From assembly GCA_014730275.1 (NCBI GenBank), contig WJIL01000130.1, forward strand, positions 1-56,227: a stretch of 56,227 bases of DNA, in the 5' to 3' direction. The position numbers were made by a program, and so were the translations under genes. The notes below the pieces were generated by a model. The model was not told the DNA's origin, did not search any database, and saw nothing but the letters and a program-made list of their open reading frames with translations. This stretch comes from Candidatus Lokiarchaeota archaeon (GTDB lineage: Archaea; Asgardarchaeota; Thorarchaeia; Thorarchaeales; Thorarchaeaceae). Within the stretch, counting starts at the first letter, position 1. Every line of letters starts with the position of its first letter. Shown piece after piece: positions 36,232 through 45,211 of the stretch.

Positions 36232-36885
36232 ATGTTCGAAATGCCGAAAACGGTAGAAGCTCCTGAAGAACTACACCCAATGATTGAAGCCCTTGAATCT
36301 CAGTACGAGACGATTCTCAACAACCAAATGGAATTCCGCCCGGAAGAAGGTAGAGTGCACCTAGCAGGAAAGAATATCATGCTCATCGCCCTTGAGACCA
36401 TTGCAGTCACTTTGAAAGAGGAACTTGTCGAAGTCCTTGGCGAGAATGGGATGACGCTGCTGATGTATCGGGTGGGCAAAGCCTTTGGACGTACTGCGGC
36501 GCAACAGATCCTACCCATCATAGAAACAGGCAAACTTGCTGAGAAGCTTGTAGCAGGACCGATATATGCAGCATACTCCGGCTTTGTACGGGTGCGACTA
36601 TTGCCTGGCTGCAATATCGTGGACAATGACGATTACTTTCTATTTTACGAGCATCCAAACAATTTCGAGTCGGATTTGTGGACCCAAGCTGGTAAGACTG
36701 CAAATGAGCCCATATGCAGCTTCAATGCCGGATACTCAGCTGGGTGGTGTTCTGAAGCAGTAGGTCTGGACCTTGATGCAACAGAAATATTGTGTGAGGC
36801 CGCCGGTGATTCATCTTGCCGCTTCATTATGTATCCTGCATCACGAACTATGGAATACATGGATAAAGCTGACGAGTACAAGTAA
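36232..36885 (+). CDS. V4R (4-vinyl reductase) domain protein
   Basis: 217 residues. The V4R fold of small-ligand (hydrocarbon or heme-like) binding is indicated by SFNAGYSAGWCSEAVG and EILCEAAGDSSCRFIMYP, the C-terminal Cys/Gly block of this family. The N-terminal half is helical and has an acidic lead. The domain is found in sensory and small-GTPase related proteins in archaea. First in the signalling cluster. Confidence 0.85.
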   Translation: MFEMPKTVEAPEELHPMIEALESQYETILNNQMEFRPEEGRVHLAGKNIMLIALETIAVTLKEELVEVLGENGMTLLMYRVGKAFGRTAAQQILPIIETGKLAEKLVAGPIYAAYSGFVRVRLLPGCNIVDNDDYFLFYEHPNNFESDLWTQAGKTANEPICSFNAGYSAGWCSEAVGLDLDATEILCEAAGDSSCRFIMYPASRTMEYMDKADEYK

Positions 36886-37124
36886 TCCGGAGTAAAATCT
36901 CTCTGGAGGGGGTCTTTCTTTTTTCTGCGTTTCTGGTTGATGTATTGGCTATGTGATTATCTATCCTCTTTTGAATCATTTACGATTCGCCAGTCTTCCT
37001 ATTTTTTCATAGCAAGTGTTCTATTATTTCATGTGTTTGTTTCGCAATGCAAAAGCGCATAGCATATATGCATTGCCACAATTTGTTTTTATTATTCTAA
37101 AATTACTGCATATTACCTCAGAAT

Positions 37125-37277
37125 ATGGTGAAAAATTACCTGCTTTGGGAGGTGAAAAAGCTGACTGATTGCAAATATGCAGGAGATGAAAACGCTTCGG
37201 GCCAAATTTGGTGTGAAAAAAAGAATATCTATGTAAGCGGCGAAGAAAGCGATCACTGTTCGGACTATGAAACATAA
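37125..37277 (+). CDS. Cys-bearing mini-protein, 50 aa (copy 1)
   Basis: ATG 37125 to TAA 37277. The core DCKYAGDENASGQIWCEKKN is shared with the mini-protein at 38052, through NIYVSGE and the last Cys. It has three Cys (first after KLTD, second WCEKK, third DHCSDY). A ribosome binding site GGGAGGTG is inside the 5' end, so the true start may be GTG 37152. Similarity across a divergent copy shows it is a real gene. Confidence 0.65.
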   Translation: MVKNYLLWEVKKLTDCKYAGDENASGQIWCEKKNIYVSGEESDHCSDYET

Positions 37278-37578
37278 TCGGTGATCGAATAACCAAAAAT
37301 CACTCTGATGTTCACAAAAAAAACGCAAGGAAGAGTGTATGAAGGCTGGTTCTAATCCGGGCAGTCTTCATCCTCAATATTGACTCCCTTTCGAGAATAT
37401 CTATGAAGAACAAGACACCATCAATACCTATTATTTATTAATCTTACTTTATTGTATTTACATTCAATTTTTTCAGATATACCAAGAACATATATATGGA
37501 AAATACTGGTGGTATGAGCTAGGTTGTACATCCAGTAGTTATGCTTGATGTACCGCGAACGGCTAGGAGATAAGAAAT
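37278..37578. other. Promoter region of the signalling operon
   Basis: About 300 bases without a gene, very AT-rich. ACATATATATGGAAAATA (about 37490) has the shape of a TATA box. Nothing else is recognised. Confidence 0.4.
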
Positions 37579-38046
37579 ATGGATTACAAAGGTTTACTGG
37601 ATAAATCAAATACTGTTATGGTGGTCATGGCTGAAGCTATGGTCAACATGGGCCTAGATATCGATCTGATTTGGACACAGATGGCTAACGCATACCAAGG
37701 CGATGCGAAGGAAATGCTGAGCCACATGGGTGTGAACATCGAGGGAGACGATGTGACATCTGTTGCAGAATCATTTGCAGAACAGATCAAGGCCACAGGT
37801 GCAGTACAGCGATGCAATATTGTCAGTGCGAGTGACGATGAGGTTGTCGTGGATATTGGTGAGTGCATTTATGCACCAGCTACCGCGAAACTCAGAGAAC
37901 ATCATCCAGATGATATTCCCCCCTGCCCCTTCATGGCGATTTTGTATGCGGGAGTGAATGAGCATACTGGAAAACACTGCCACGTTACAGGTGTGGAACA
38001 CAAGCCTGAACACAATTCAAACATCTTCACACTAGAAGTAGAGTGA
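37579..38046 (+). CDS. Uncharacterised 155-aa protein of the signalling operon
   Basis: Helical N-terminal half (LLDKSNTVMVVMAEAMVNMG) and a C-terminal block with VVVDIGECIYAPATAKLREHH, PPCPFMAILYAG and GKHCHVTGVEHKPEH. The Cys/His content suggests a metal or small-ligand site, and the end has weak likeness to V4R-type ligand domains. First gene of a dense operon. Confidence 0.6.
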   Translation: MDYKGLLDKSNTVMVVMAEAMVNMGLDIDLIWTQMANAYQGDAKEMLSHMGVNIEGDDVTSVAESFAEQIKATGAVQRCNIVSASDDEVVVDIGECIYAPATAKLREHHPDDIPPCPFMAILYAGVNEHTGKHCHVTGVEHKPEHNSNIFTLEVE

Positions 38047-38051
38047 TAATC

Positions 38052-38174
38052 ATGTCTTCATCTGACTGCATACATGCAGGAGAAGAAAACGCAGCGGGCC
38101 AAATCTGGTGCGAGAAGAAGAATATCTACGTATCTGGAGAACAAGCAGAAACTTGCGAGTATTATGAGAACTAG
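38052..38174 (+). CDS. Cys-bearing mini-protein, 40 aa (copy 2)
   Basis: ATG 38052 to TAG 38174, five bases after the upstream stop. The sequence MSSSDCIHAGEENAAGQIWC continues EKKNIYVSGEQAETC. Cys are at 6, 20 and 35. Near-identical core to the mini-protein at 37125 with mostly synonymous or conservative changes, so selection on protein is likely. Possibly a small zinc or redox protein. Confidence 0.72.
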   Translation: MSSSDCIHAGEENAAGQIWCEKKNIYVSGEQAETCEYYEN

Positions 38175-38189
38175 GAGAACGTGAACAGA

Positions 38190-38552
38190 ATGAGTGCTAA
38201 GATTAAGAAACTAGAAAGTACCTTGAAGAAGTTGGAGAACGATAGCGAAGTCGACGGCTGCGCTCTTGTCAGTGACAAGGGTCAGTTGATGGCTGCAGCC
38301 CTGCATAAGGGTGTTGATGAAAAAGGCATTTCTGCCATGGCAGCCGCGCTGGTTTCGATTGGAGGCAGAGTCGGTAAGGCTCTTGATTCAGGAACTCCAA
38401 ACAACATCGTAATTGAGGGTGAGGAGAAAACCGTTATTGTCAGGAATTTCCCTGATGCAGCCCTGATTGCGACAGCGCCAAAGGACTCTAAGATTGGTCT
38501 GATTGACTTCGAAATGGACAAGGCATGTGAGTCGATCGAGACGATTCTCTAG
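38190..38552 (+). CDS. Roadblock/LC7 domain protein
   Basis: 120 residues from ATG 38190 (GTG 38181 also possible). The Roadblock fold pattern is VDGCALVSDKGQLMAAAL, GISAMAAALVSIGGRV and DAALIATAPKDSKIGLI. Roadblock proteins bind small GTPases as activators or partners. A GTPase gene is next on the strand. Confidence 0.85.
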   Translation: MSAKIKKLESTLKKLENDSEVDGCALVSDKGQLMAAALHKGVDEKGISAMAAALVSIGGRVGKALDSGTPNNIVIEGEEKTVIVRNFPDAALIATAPKDSKIGLIDFEMDKACESIETIL

Positions 38553-38616
38553 GCTTCGGCGGGATAACGACAAGAACATACAACAATAAAAGACAATACC
38601 CAGGAGTCTAGAAATC

Positions 38617-39288
38617 TTGGCGACTAAAGACCTCAAAGCCTATGACTACAAAGTGTATGTCACAGGCCCGTTTCAAGCAGGAAAAACCACAATGATCCAC
38701 ACCCTGGACCCCAACGCGATGTCGGTGGAACGGGAGTTGAAGGAGGGATATCGTGGTGAAGAGAGTACAACAACCACGGGCTTCGATTTGGGACGAGTCG
38801 TGTGGGTTAGGAAGGAACTAGCTCACATGGGGCTTATTGTCCCGAAGAAGGAATACCAGGAGGAGCGCGCAGAATATGCTAATTGGACAGCAAAGGAAAT
38901 CGAGCTCCGAGGTGTGCCCGGTCAACTGCATTTCAAGTTTGTGCGAGATACGATGCGTGCAAACACAGATGGTGTGCTATTGATTATAGATTCATCTGAT
39001 CCTGCTATGATAGGAGATGCCTCTGCAATCCTGGCTGAAACACAGACTTCCTTTGGAAACACTCCGATGGTCACAATCGCCAACAAACAAGACCGCGCCG
39101 ATGCAGTTGCACCGAACGAAGTCGCGTCTTGGCTTGGTTTGGAAAAGGCAGTAGGTTGTTCTGCCTTAAACCGAGAATCCTCCAAGACCGCACTAATCCT
39201 CCTTCTGAAAAAGGTCGAAGAGAATGTTAATGCAGCAGCGGCCGAAAGTGGAGCCGGCGCTGTCTCTCAATCATCACGAGGCACATGA
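38617..39288 (+). CDS. Arf/MglA-like small GTPase
   Basis: 223 residues from TTG 38617. G1 GPFQAGKTT (17-25), G3 GVPGQ (99-103), G4 NKQD (156-159), G5 CSAL (181-184). A long insert of about 45 residues between G1 and G3 (EERAEYANWTAKE) is unusual, and the C-terminal tail is Ala-rich with no prenylation signal. Flanked by Roadblock genes on both sides, as in MglA-MglB-type pairs. Confidence 0.88.
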   Translation: MATKDLKAYDYKVYVTGPFQAGKTTMIHTLDPNAMSVERELKEGYRGEESTTTTGFDLGRVVWVRKELAHMGLIVPKKEYQEERAEYANWTAKEIELRGVPGQLHFKFVRDTMRANTDGVLLIIDSSDPAMIGDASAILAETQTSFGNTPMVTIANKQDRADAVAPNEVASWLGLEKAVGCSALNRESSKTALILLLKKVEENVNAAAAESGAGAVSQSSRGT

Positions 39289-39298
39289 GGTATGAATA

Positions 39299-40117
39299 AT
39301 GGATTTTAATCAGAATTACCATACAGATGAAAGCCAATCCGATACGGAAGAGCAGCCTGAGGAGTCTTTCACAAGCAATTCGGAATACAGTGAGGGCGCA
39401 GTACCTGAAGACAACACACGAGACCAGGTTCCAGACAACACACAACCCACACCTGAGTCCACAGAAGTCACAGCCCCTCCTGCACACAAGTCTGCTGACT
39501 CACCAGAGTCAGGTTCAAATGGGACACGTGAGCCCCCGTCTGGCATGGAAACAGGGGAAGAAGCCAATACGCAGTCTATGACTGGAGCTGCTCATCCCCA
39601 CGGTACAGAACCTGAAACAACCCAACCACAAGGGGTTGATGATGTTCCTCCGGCAGAGGTTGACGAGGAAGAAGAGGAAGAGATTCCCCCGGTAAGACAA
39701 ATCAGAGACTTGCTTACAGATTTCGAAATACGAGTACCCGTGTGGGGCATTACTGTATTCACCGTTGATGGTTACATCCTTGCTCATCGTCTTTTCTACG
39801 ATGATATGCCTCAGAATATTGAAATGGCTGTCAGCAGTATGTCTGCAGGACTTATTACCATATCTGAAGACTTCATCCGATTGGTTGATAGCAGCGCTGA
39901 TTTCAGCCAGGTATTGGTCGATGCTGAACATGAAACTGGTGATGTGAGCTTCTCTATTCTTCTGAAGCATATAGAAGAGAACGTGATGCTTACTTGCATC
40001 TTCCCAAGTGATACGAAGCTTGGACTTGTTTCTTTCGAGATTCAAACAGTTAGCAACAAGATCAAGGAAATCGTAGAAATGTGGGATGTGAAGCTTCACA
40101 GAGATACAATGACGTAG
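39299..40117 (+). CDS. Roadblock domain protein with long acidic disordered N-terminus
   Basis: 272 residues. Residues 1-130 are rich in Glu, Pro, Thr and Ser without structure (TPESTEVTAPPAHK), ending in an acidic DEEEEEEIPP tract. From about 140 a Roadblock domain (VPVWGITVFTVDGYILAHRL, IEMAVSSMSAGLITIS) follows. The long tail may tether the GTPase complex. Confidence 0.75.
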   Translation: MDFNQNYHTDESQSDTEEQPEESFTSNSEYSEGAVPEDNTRDQVPDNTQPTPESTEVTAPPAHKSADSPESGSNGTREPPSGMETGEEANTQSMTGAAHPHGTEPETTQPQGVDDVPPAEVDEEEEEEIPPVRQIRDLLTDFEIRVPVWGITVFTVDGYILAHRLFYDDMPQNIEMAVSSMSAGLITISEDFIRLVDSSADFSQVLVDAEHETGDVSFSILLKHIEENVMLTCIFPSDTKLGLVSFEIQTVSNKIKEIVEMWDVKLHRDTMT

Positions 40118-40133
40118 GAGAGATGATTATTAG

Positions 40134-40553
40134 ATGAAAAAAGGCAAGCATGAGAAACTAGAGGAAATAGTTACAGATGTAGTAGAAGACGGTCATGGAA
40201 TCCTTAGTTGCGTAGTCACCAATGAGAGAGGGCTCATTGTGACAGGTCAAACCACAGATGGCTCATCCAATGATACCCTAGCAGCTATGGTTTCCCTTCT
40301 GTCTGACAGCGCGACAAGAGTTAGTGAAAACCTTGGATACGGCCATCCCAGAACAGCAAGCGTCAAAAATTATGGAATCAATATAGCTCTCCATGAATTC
40401 AAAGTAAGAGATCGATGGTTTCGAATCGGGGCAGTCCATGAAGCCAGAGGCCTGCTCGATCGAGGCTTTTTCGATAAGCTGTTTAATCGGGGTTCGGTTG
40501 AAGATAATCTAACTGATGCGGCCGCAAAAATTCGCTCAGTTCTGGAAACCTAA
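40134..40553 (+). CDS. Roadblock/LC7 domain protein
   Basis: 139 residues. Pattern: HGILSCVVTNERGLIVTGQT, DTLAAMVSLLSDSATRVSEN, and a final GAVHEARGLLDRGF. Third Roadblock gene of the operon, 16 bases after the preceding stop. Confidence 0.78.
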   Translation: MKKGKHEKLEEIVTDVVEDGHGILSCVVTNERGLIVTGQTTDGSSNDTLAAMVSLLSDSATRVSENLGYGHPRTASVKNYGINIALHEFKVRDRWFRIGAVHEARGLLDRGFFDKLFNRGSVEDNLTDAAAKIRSVLET

Positions 40554-40628
40554 TGAGTGATGAAAGGAATCACATTGAACAAGAACGAATCAAGTAGGGA
40601 TTTCGTGTGATTCGGGAGAGAATCAAGT

Positions 40629-41789
40629 ATGTGCTGCAAGGACAGAAGAGACCAGCCAAAAGACAGGGATATACCCATTCTACAGTCGCGTCTGGAAGGC
40701 ACATACTGCGCCTCTCATAATAGCATAGCATCTCAATCGGAATATGATAATAAGACATTTTTACTTCATGTTATTGAATCGTTAGCGCACCCATTTTATG
40801 TTGTAGACCCACAAGATTACACTATCAAACTTGCTAATACTGCTGCCCAATTAGGTCAGCTTGATGCAAATCCGACATGTTACAGAATGATACATAATCG
40901 GAACACACCTTGTTCCAGTGAGCATCCATGCCCCCTTGATTTAGTGGAACAAACTAAAGATTTTGTAGTTGTTGAGCATACACACATTCATTCTGACGGA
41001 GAGACACGAATAGTTGAAATCCATGCGCATCCGATTCTTGATTCTGACGGAAATGTTTCACTGGTAATCGAACATTCACTTGATGTAACGGAACAGCGAC
41101 AAACCGAAGAAAAACTCCAAATGGAGTCACGAAGGGCACAACTCTACTTGGATAAACTCGGTCATGATATGGCCAACATGTTACAGGTCATTTTGGGGGA
41201 TGTTCAAATTCTTCAACATTGCATATCGTCAGATTCTGAAATGATGGCGGAATCTCTCAATCGCATTCAGGAAGCGCTAGGACGTTGTTTTGAATTAGTA
41301 TCCCAAGCTCAATTTACGCAGGACTTGATTTCAGCTCCACTCGTGAATCGATCTCTCGAAAGAGCATTGCTTGATTGTATTGAGACAGTAGCTGAGCGGC
41401 ATGATGATTTCCTTGTCCAAATGTCAATGGATATGGAAGACAGCAAGATAACCGCTGACAAGTTCTTAGACACCCTTCTTGATAATGTACTCGACAATGC
41501 TATACGGCATAATCCCTCTGACAATAAGCGTGTGTGGATACGAGCTATCCAAAAGAAGCGGGGATACAAGATTACTATCGAAGACAACGGACCAGGAATT
41601 GATGACGATTTCAAGTCGGTTGTGTTCAATCCTTTTCAATGGGACGGTCATTTTGGATTGTATTCTTCTGCGGATATTGTAGAAAAATACAACGGACGCA
41701 TTAGGGTATCTGACCGTGTTCCGGGAAATCCCGGCAGCGGAACGAAATTCACAATCTGGCTACCAACTTCGGAGGTAATATGTAGATGA
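40629..41789 (+). CDS. PAS-domain histidine kinase
   Basis: 386 residues, GGAGAGA ribosome binding site. The PAS domain (about 45-155) has SLAHPFYVVDPQDYTIKLAN and a Cys pair (TPCSSEHPCPL) also seen in the PAS domain of the gene at 43041. The phosphoacceptor helix has His179 (LGHDMANMLQ). The ATP site has DNVLDNAIRHN (N box) and EDNGPGID. No membrane part, so a cytosolic sensor. The stop overlaps the next ATG (ATGA). Confidence 0.87.
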   Translation: MCCKDRRDQPKDRDIPILQSRLEGTYCASHNSIASQSEYDNKTFLLHVIESLAHPFYVVDPQDYTIKLANTAAQLGQLDANPTCYRMIHNRNTPCSSEHPCPLDLVEQTKDFVVVEHTHIHSDGETRIVEIHAHPILDSDGNVSLVIEHSLDVTEQRQTEEKLQMESRRAQLYLDKLGHDMANMLQVILGDVQILQHCISSDSEMMAESLNRIQEALGRCFELVSQAQFTQDLISAPLVNRSLERALLDCIETVAERHDDFLVQMSMDMEDSKITADKFLDTLLDNVLDNAIRHNPSDNKRVWIRAIQKKRGYKITIEDNGPGIDDDFKSVVFNPFQWDGHFGLYSSADIVEKYNGRIRVSDRVPGNPGSGTKFTIWLPTSEVICR

Positions 41790-42343
41790 TAAGAAACTCC
41801 AAAGACACTACTCGAGTTGTACGAAAGCTTATGGATATTGCAGCTCAATCAATAGGACTTCCTGATACAGCTGGAATTATCCTGACTACTTTATACACCC
41901 ATAGAGCCACATCCGAAAAAGGATTGTCTATCGGGGAAATGAGTGACGATACTGGCTTATCAAGAAGTACCGTGTCTCAGATTTGCTCTCAGCTTGGTAC
42001 TGCAGGCATTTTGACACGACGGGCAGATACAGATCATACTGGGCGGGGAAGAAGGAAAATGCTCTACTATCCTCGAGTGAGTCTACATCATTTTCTTTCC
42101 CTTAGTATTAGAAGATACGTACAAGATATCAACAGAATAAGAATGAAGATTGAGGCTGTATTGAGTAGTGAGGACCAGATTGAAAGTATCGAAAACAGCA
42201 TACTGAAACTTGCCAAAGTTGAGATTGAGATGTTCCTGTCCGATTTCTCCCAGTTCTCAGATGGGGGAGTAAATTTCAACCGCCCGGTACAGGACCACAC
42301 TTCTCCCGATACCCAAGAAGGAACTGCAATGGATATGTCGTGA
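41786..42343 (+). CDS. GbsR/MarR-type winged-helix regulator
   Basis: 185 residues. The wHTH core is GLSIGEMSDDTGLSRSTVSQ and a wing GRGRRKMLYY, followed by a helical tail. Overlaps the kinase gene upstream by four bases and is followed at once by the kinase gene at 42345, so the three are likely one operon unit. Similar to the regulator at 44446. Confidence 0.8.
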   Translation: MIRNSKDTTRVVRKLMDIAAQSIGLPDTAGIILTTLYTHRATSEKGLSIGEMSDDTGLSRSTVSQICSQLGTAGILTRRADTDHTGRGRRKMLYYPRVSLHHFLSLSIRRYVQDINRIRMKIEAVLSSEDQIESIENSILKLAKVEIEMFLSDFSQFSDGGVNFNRPVQDHTSPDTQEGTAMDMS

Positions 42344-42344
42344 A

Positions 42345-43013
42345 ATGAGTTTCGCGGACAACTGCAAGGACGCAGACGCTCTCATTATCCAAAAACAAGA
42401 ATTCAGTGAATTCATGCAAAAGTTGTCTCATGATGTAGGCAACCAATTGCAGAATATTCGTGGGTATGCAGAGCTACTTGTCCTTGAGTGTGAATCCAAT
42501 TACCTTGAAAGGATTATGCATATTGCACATGTTACTCAGAAGATGCTGCGCCGCTCTGTTGAGTTTACTGACGTTGGGCCAATCGTGCATGAACCCACAT
42601 TAGTCAACTTAAATGATACAGTACGAGAAGCAGCCGAGTATGTTGTTCCGAAAGAAATCCGTTTTGAATGTAGCAATTTACCCTCTTGTTACGCAGAACG
42701 GGCAAAGGTTTTCCTTATCTTCACTAATCTGTTGAGAAATGCTTTGGATTCCAACTCTCAAGGAATCGAGGTGCGAGTCCAGGAGAAACAATCAACTTAC
42801 TCACTACTATTCATGAATGACGGCCGCCCACCTGATGATGCACTGCGTGAACAAATCACCACGGGAAAAATCAGTATGAAACATACTGAGGGGCTGGAGA
42901 TCCTGATTGTCAAAAAGTTAGTCAAGGCACATGGTTGGTCGTTCTCCCTTGAACCTGCCTCCAACACATGCTATAGAATTGGGATTCCGAAAGAGGACTG
43001 TATGCGCGTTTAG
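42345..43013 (+). CDS. Short histidine kinase, 222 aa
   Basis: Begins with a His phosphoacceptor helix (KLSHDVGNQLQNIRGYAEL) and ends in an ATPase domain: N box LLRNALDSNSQ, then MNDGRPPDDAL and HTEGLEILIVKKLVKAHGW, a variant G-box region. There is no sensor domain, so it probably receives input from partner proteins. Confidence 0.8.
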   Translation: MSFADNCKDADALIIQKQEFSEFMQKLSHDVGNQLQNIRGYAELLVLECESNYLERIMHIAHVTQKMLRRSVEFTDVGPIVHEPTLVNLNDTVREAAEYVVPKEIRFECSNLPSCYAERAKVFLIFTNLLRNALDSNSQGIEVRVQEKQSTYSLLFMNDGRPPDDALREQITTGKISMKHTEGLEILIVKKLVKAHGWSFSLEPASNTCYRIGIPKEDCMRV

Positions 43014-43040
43014 TATATGATACTAACTTGCCGAATCTCG

Positions 43041-44426
43041 CTATTCTGATTGATTTGCACCAGCACCTTGTTCTAGGGTGATTATATACGCTGGTTCATC
43101 GAGATATGTTGAAGGCGCCAGGGTCAATCGAACCTCTGTGTATTGCCCGTTTTTCTTTCTAAGCTTGCACTTCAAACTCGTCGGGTTTTCAATCTCTTCC
43201 ATTGTATTGACTATCAATTCTAGGTGCTTGTCATCAACCATTTTGTGTAACGGAACGTTTGTGAACTCGTGAACTTTATAGCCAAGCGCTTTTGCCAGCA
43301 GTGGATTACAGTATATCACCTGTTCATGTTGAACTACGAACGTCCCAGCAGCTACTTTCTCAGCGGTCATCTGATACAATTCCAACAGCCTTCGAATATC
43401 CCGCTCCAATTGCTTTCTGTCTGTGATATCCAAACAGTATTCGATTATTTTGTCTACATTCCCTTCTTCATCAAAAATGGGATGAGCATGCACCTCAAGA
43501 TGTCTTGTAGGACCTGATATTTGGTGATGGATATGTTCCACTGTAACTGGTTCCTTCTCTTCCTTTACTTTCTGTAATGGACAAGGATGTACATCAGCTG
43601 CACATGGAGAGCTTCTCCCATGGGTTAAGGCATAGCATTTTTTGTTTTGTGTCAAATCGCCGAATCGAGAAGCACTATTCGCAAGCTTGACTGAGTAATC
43701 GTTGGCGTCAATAACATAGAATGGGTGTTGGACCGACTCCATAACGCGATGCAGAAAATTTCGTTGTCTTTCAACTTCTTGTTCTGCCAATGTTCTCTTC
43801 GTGATGTCTTCAAGAATCATGGTAGCACCAGTCGTGCCATCGTAGAATGTTGTAGGCACCAACTTGACTCGAAAATGTCTTATTCCATCCTCTCGCTCTA
43901 TGGAGGTTTTGAAGTCGCATTCCTTTCCTCTTGCCGCATCAGACATTAAGGACAGTATCCAATCTTCAGATAATCCTGGCAGACTCAGATTGTCCAATTT
44001 TTTCCCAAGTACGGCGTCAGGCTCTATTTCCAATGATGTTGCACATGAGTTATTGGTTCTAATGACTTTGAGGTCTGAATCAAAAGTGAGAATACCGTCT
44101 TCGGCAATGTTCAACATTGCATCCAACGGAACGCGCTGCGATAGGGTATACAGTTTGGCTGGCCCCACCTTCCGCATTTCGACCTGCCCCGCCATCTGCA
44201 TTACATCGAGATATCTAGCTGTAGTATTTCTATTTACATCGATATCGCTCGCGATGTCTGTTATTGTAAGACCTTTTGGATTCTTTCTAAGATCTCCCAG
44301 TATCCTTTTTCGTATGGCTCCATGGTCATCCAATATAGAACATCCCTCTACGTAAACCGAAATCTTATCCCAGTATATAATAGGATTCAGTTCATCGTCT
44401 GTCATTTGCAGTCTGGTTGTTATCAA
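43041..44426 (-). CDS. HTH-PAS-PAS-PAS regulator without kinase domain
   Basis: 461 residues. An N-terminal HTH (LTITDIASDIDVNRNTTARY) is followed by three PAS repeats at about 105-215, 220-335 and 340-455. The second carries the PCAADVHPCPL Cys motif shared with the kinase at 40629. No histidine kinase core follows, so it may act directly as a ligand- or redox-controlled regulator. Confidence 0.8.
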   Translation of the reverse strand: MITTRLQMTDDELNPIIYWDKISVYVEGCSILDDHGAIRKRILGDLRKNPKGLTITDIASDIDVNRNTTARYLDVMQMAGQVEMRKVGPAKLYTLSQRVPLDAMLNIAEDGILTFDSDLKVIRTNNSCATSLEIEPDAVLGKKLDNLSLPGLSEDWILSLMSDAARGKECDFKTSIEREDGIRHFRVKLVPTTFYDGTTGATMILEDITKRTLAEQEVERQRNFLHRVMESVQHPFYVIDANDYSVKLANSASRFGDLTQNKKCYALTHGRSSPCAADVHPCPLQKVKEEKEPVTVEHIHHQISGPTRHLEVHAHPIFDEEGNVDKIIEYCLDITDRKQLERDIRRLLELYQMTAEKVAAGTFVVQHEQVIYCNPLLAKALGYKVHEFTNVPLHKMVDDKHLELIVNTMEEIENPTSLKCKLRKKNGQYTEVRLTLAPSTYLDEPAYIITLEQGAGANQSE

Positions 44427-44445
44427 CCCGCATGATATTACGGGT

Positions 44446-44964
44446 TTAGGACTTTAGTTCGTCCATCGCCTTGGCTGATAGAATACGTCGGCTGTACTCT
44501 CTAAGTTGTTTAGAGTTTCGCTTTATCTCCTCGGAGAGAGCATCCATAGCTTCTACTGCGTTCTTCTTATCAGGTTCGATAGTAAGCTTCAATGCTGCGA
44601 TCTCATTCTGAAGTCCTTCAAGCTCGATACCTAGCCTGCGGATACCGAACATTATCAACCCTGACAAACCTTCACTTAGCGCATAGAGAGTAGGTCTTCT
44701 ACCTCTCCCCTCTTGGCTTGTATCCACTCTTCCCTCGATAAATGCAAGCGACTTGAGTTGAGAAATGGCAGCACTAATGCTACCCCTCGAATATCCAGTA
44801 ATGGTGGCAAGAGTCTCTGATTTGAGAGCCTCTCCTGACCAGTAGTATTCAGCTAACAAGACCGCAAGCACATCTGTTGCGGCTTCTGACAAACCAATCC
44901 ATTGGAGATGTTTCTTACAAATACGGAAAAATTTCGTGTATACGAGAGAATCACGACGGGACAT
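44446..44964 (-). CDS. GbsR-type winged-helix regulator, 172 aa
   Basis: wHTH with LATITGYSRGSISAAISQLK and wing RGRRPTLYALSEG, then a coiled coil (ELEGLQNEIAALKLTIEPDKKN). Similar in make-up to the regulator at 41786. It is upstream of the HTH-PAS gene on the same strand and divergent from the large hybrid kinase. Confidence 0.8.
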   Translation of the reverse strand: MSRRDSLVYTKFFRICKKHLQWIGLSEAATDVLAVLLAEYYWSGEALKSETLATITGYSRGSISAAISQLKSLAFIEGRVDTSQEGRGRRPTLYALSEGLSGLIMFGIRRLGIELEGLQNEIAALKLTIEPDKKNAVEAMDALSEEIKRNSKQLREYSRRILSAKAMDELKS

Positions 44965-45211
44965 AGTTGTTTACTCCATGCTCAGCTGTGGGGTTAGCTG
45001 CAGCACCATTTTTAATTTATTCAGAATAGATTTAAAGTTTTGTATTTTATCCCGGTTTTTGCGAACGAATATTATATTATCCCATTATCAATTTGCGAGT
45101 AGTGATGCAGTACTGTGACAGGGATAAATCAAAATGTAAGTCAAGGGGAAGTAGAAATGGGAGCAACAACATATTTGCAGCGCAATACGATGCCCAAGTG
45201 GAGGACCGTGC

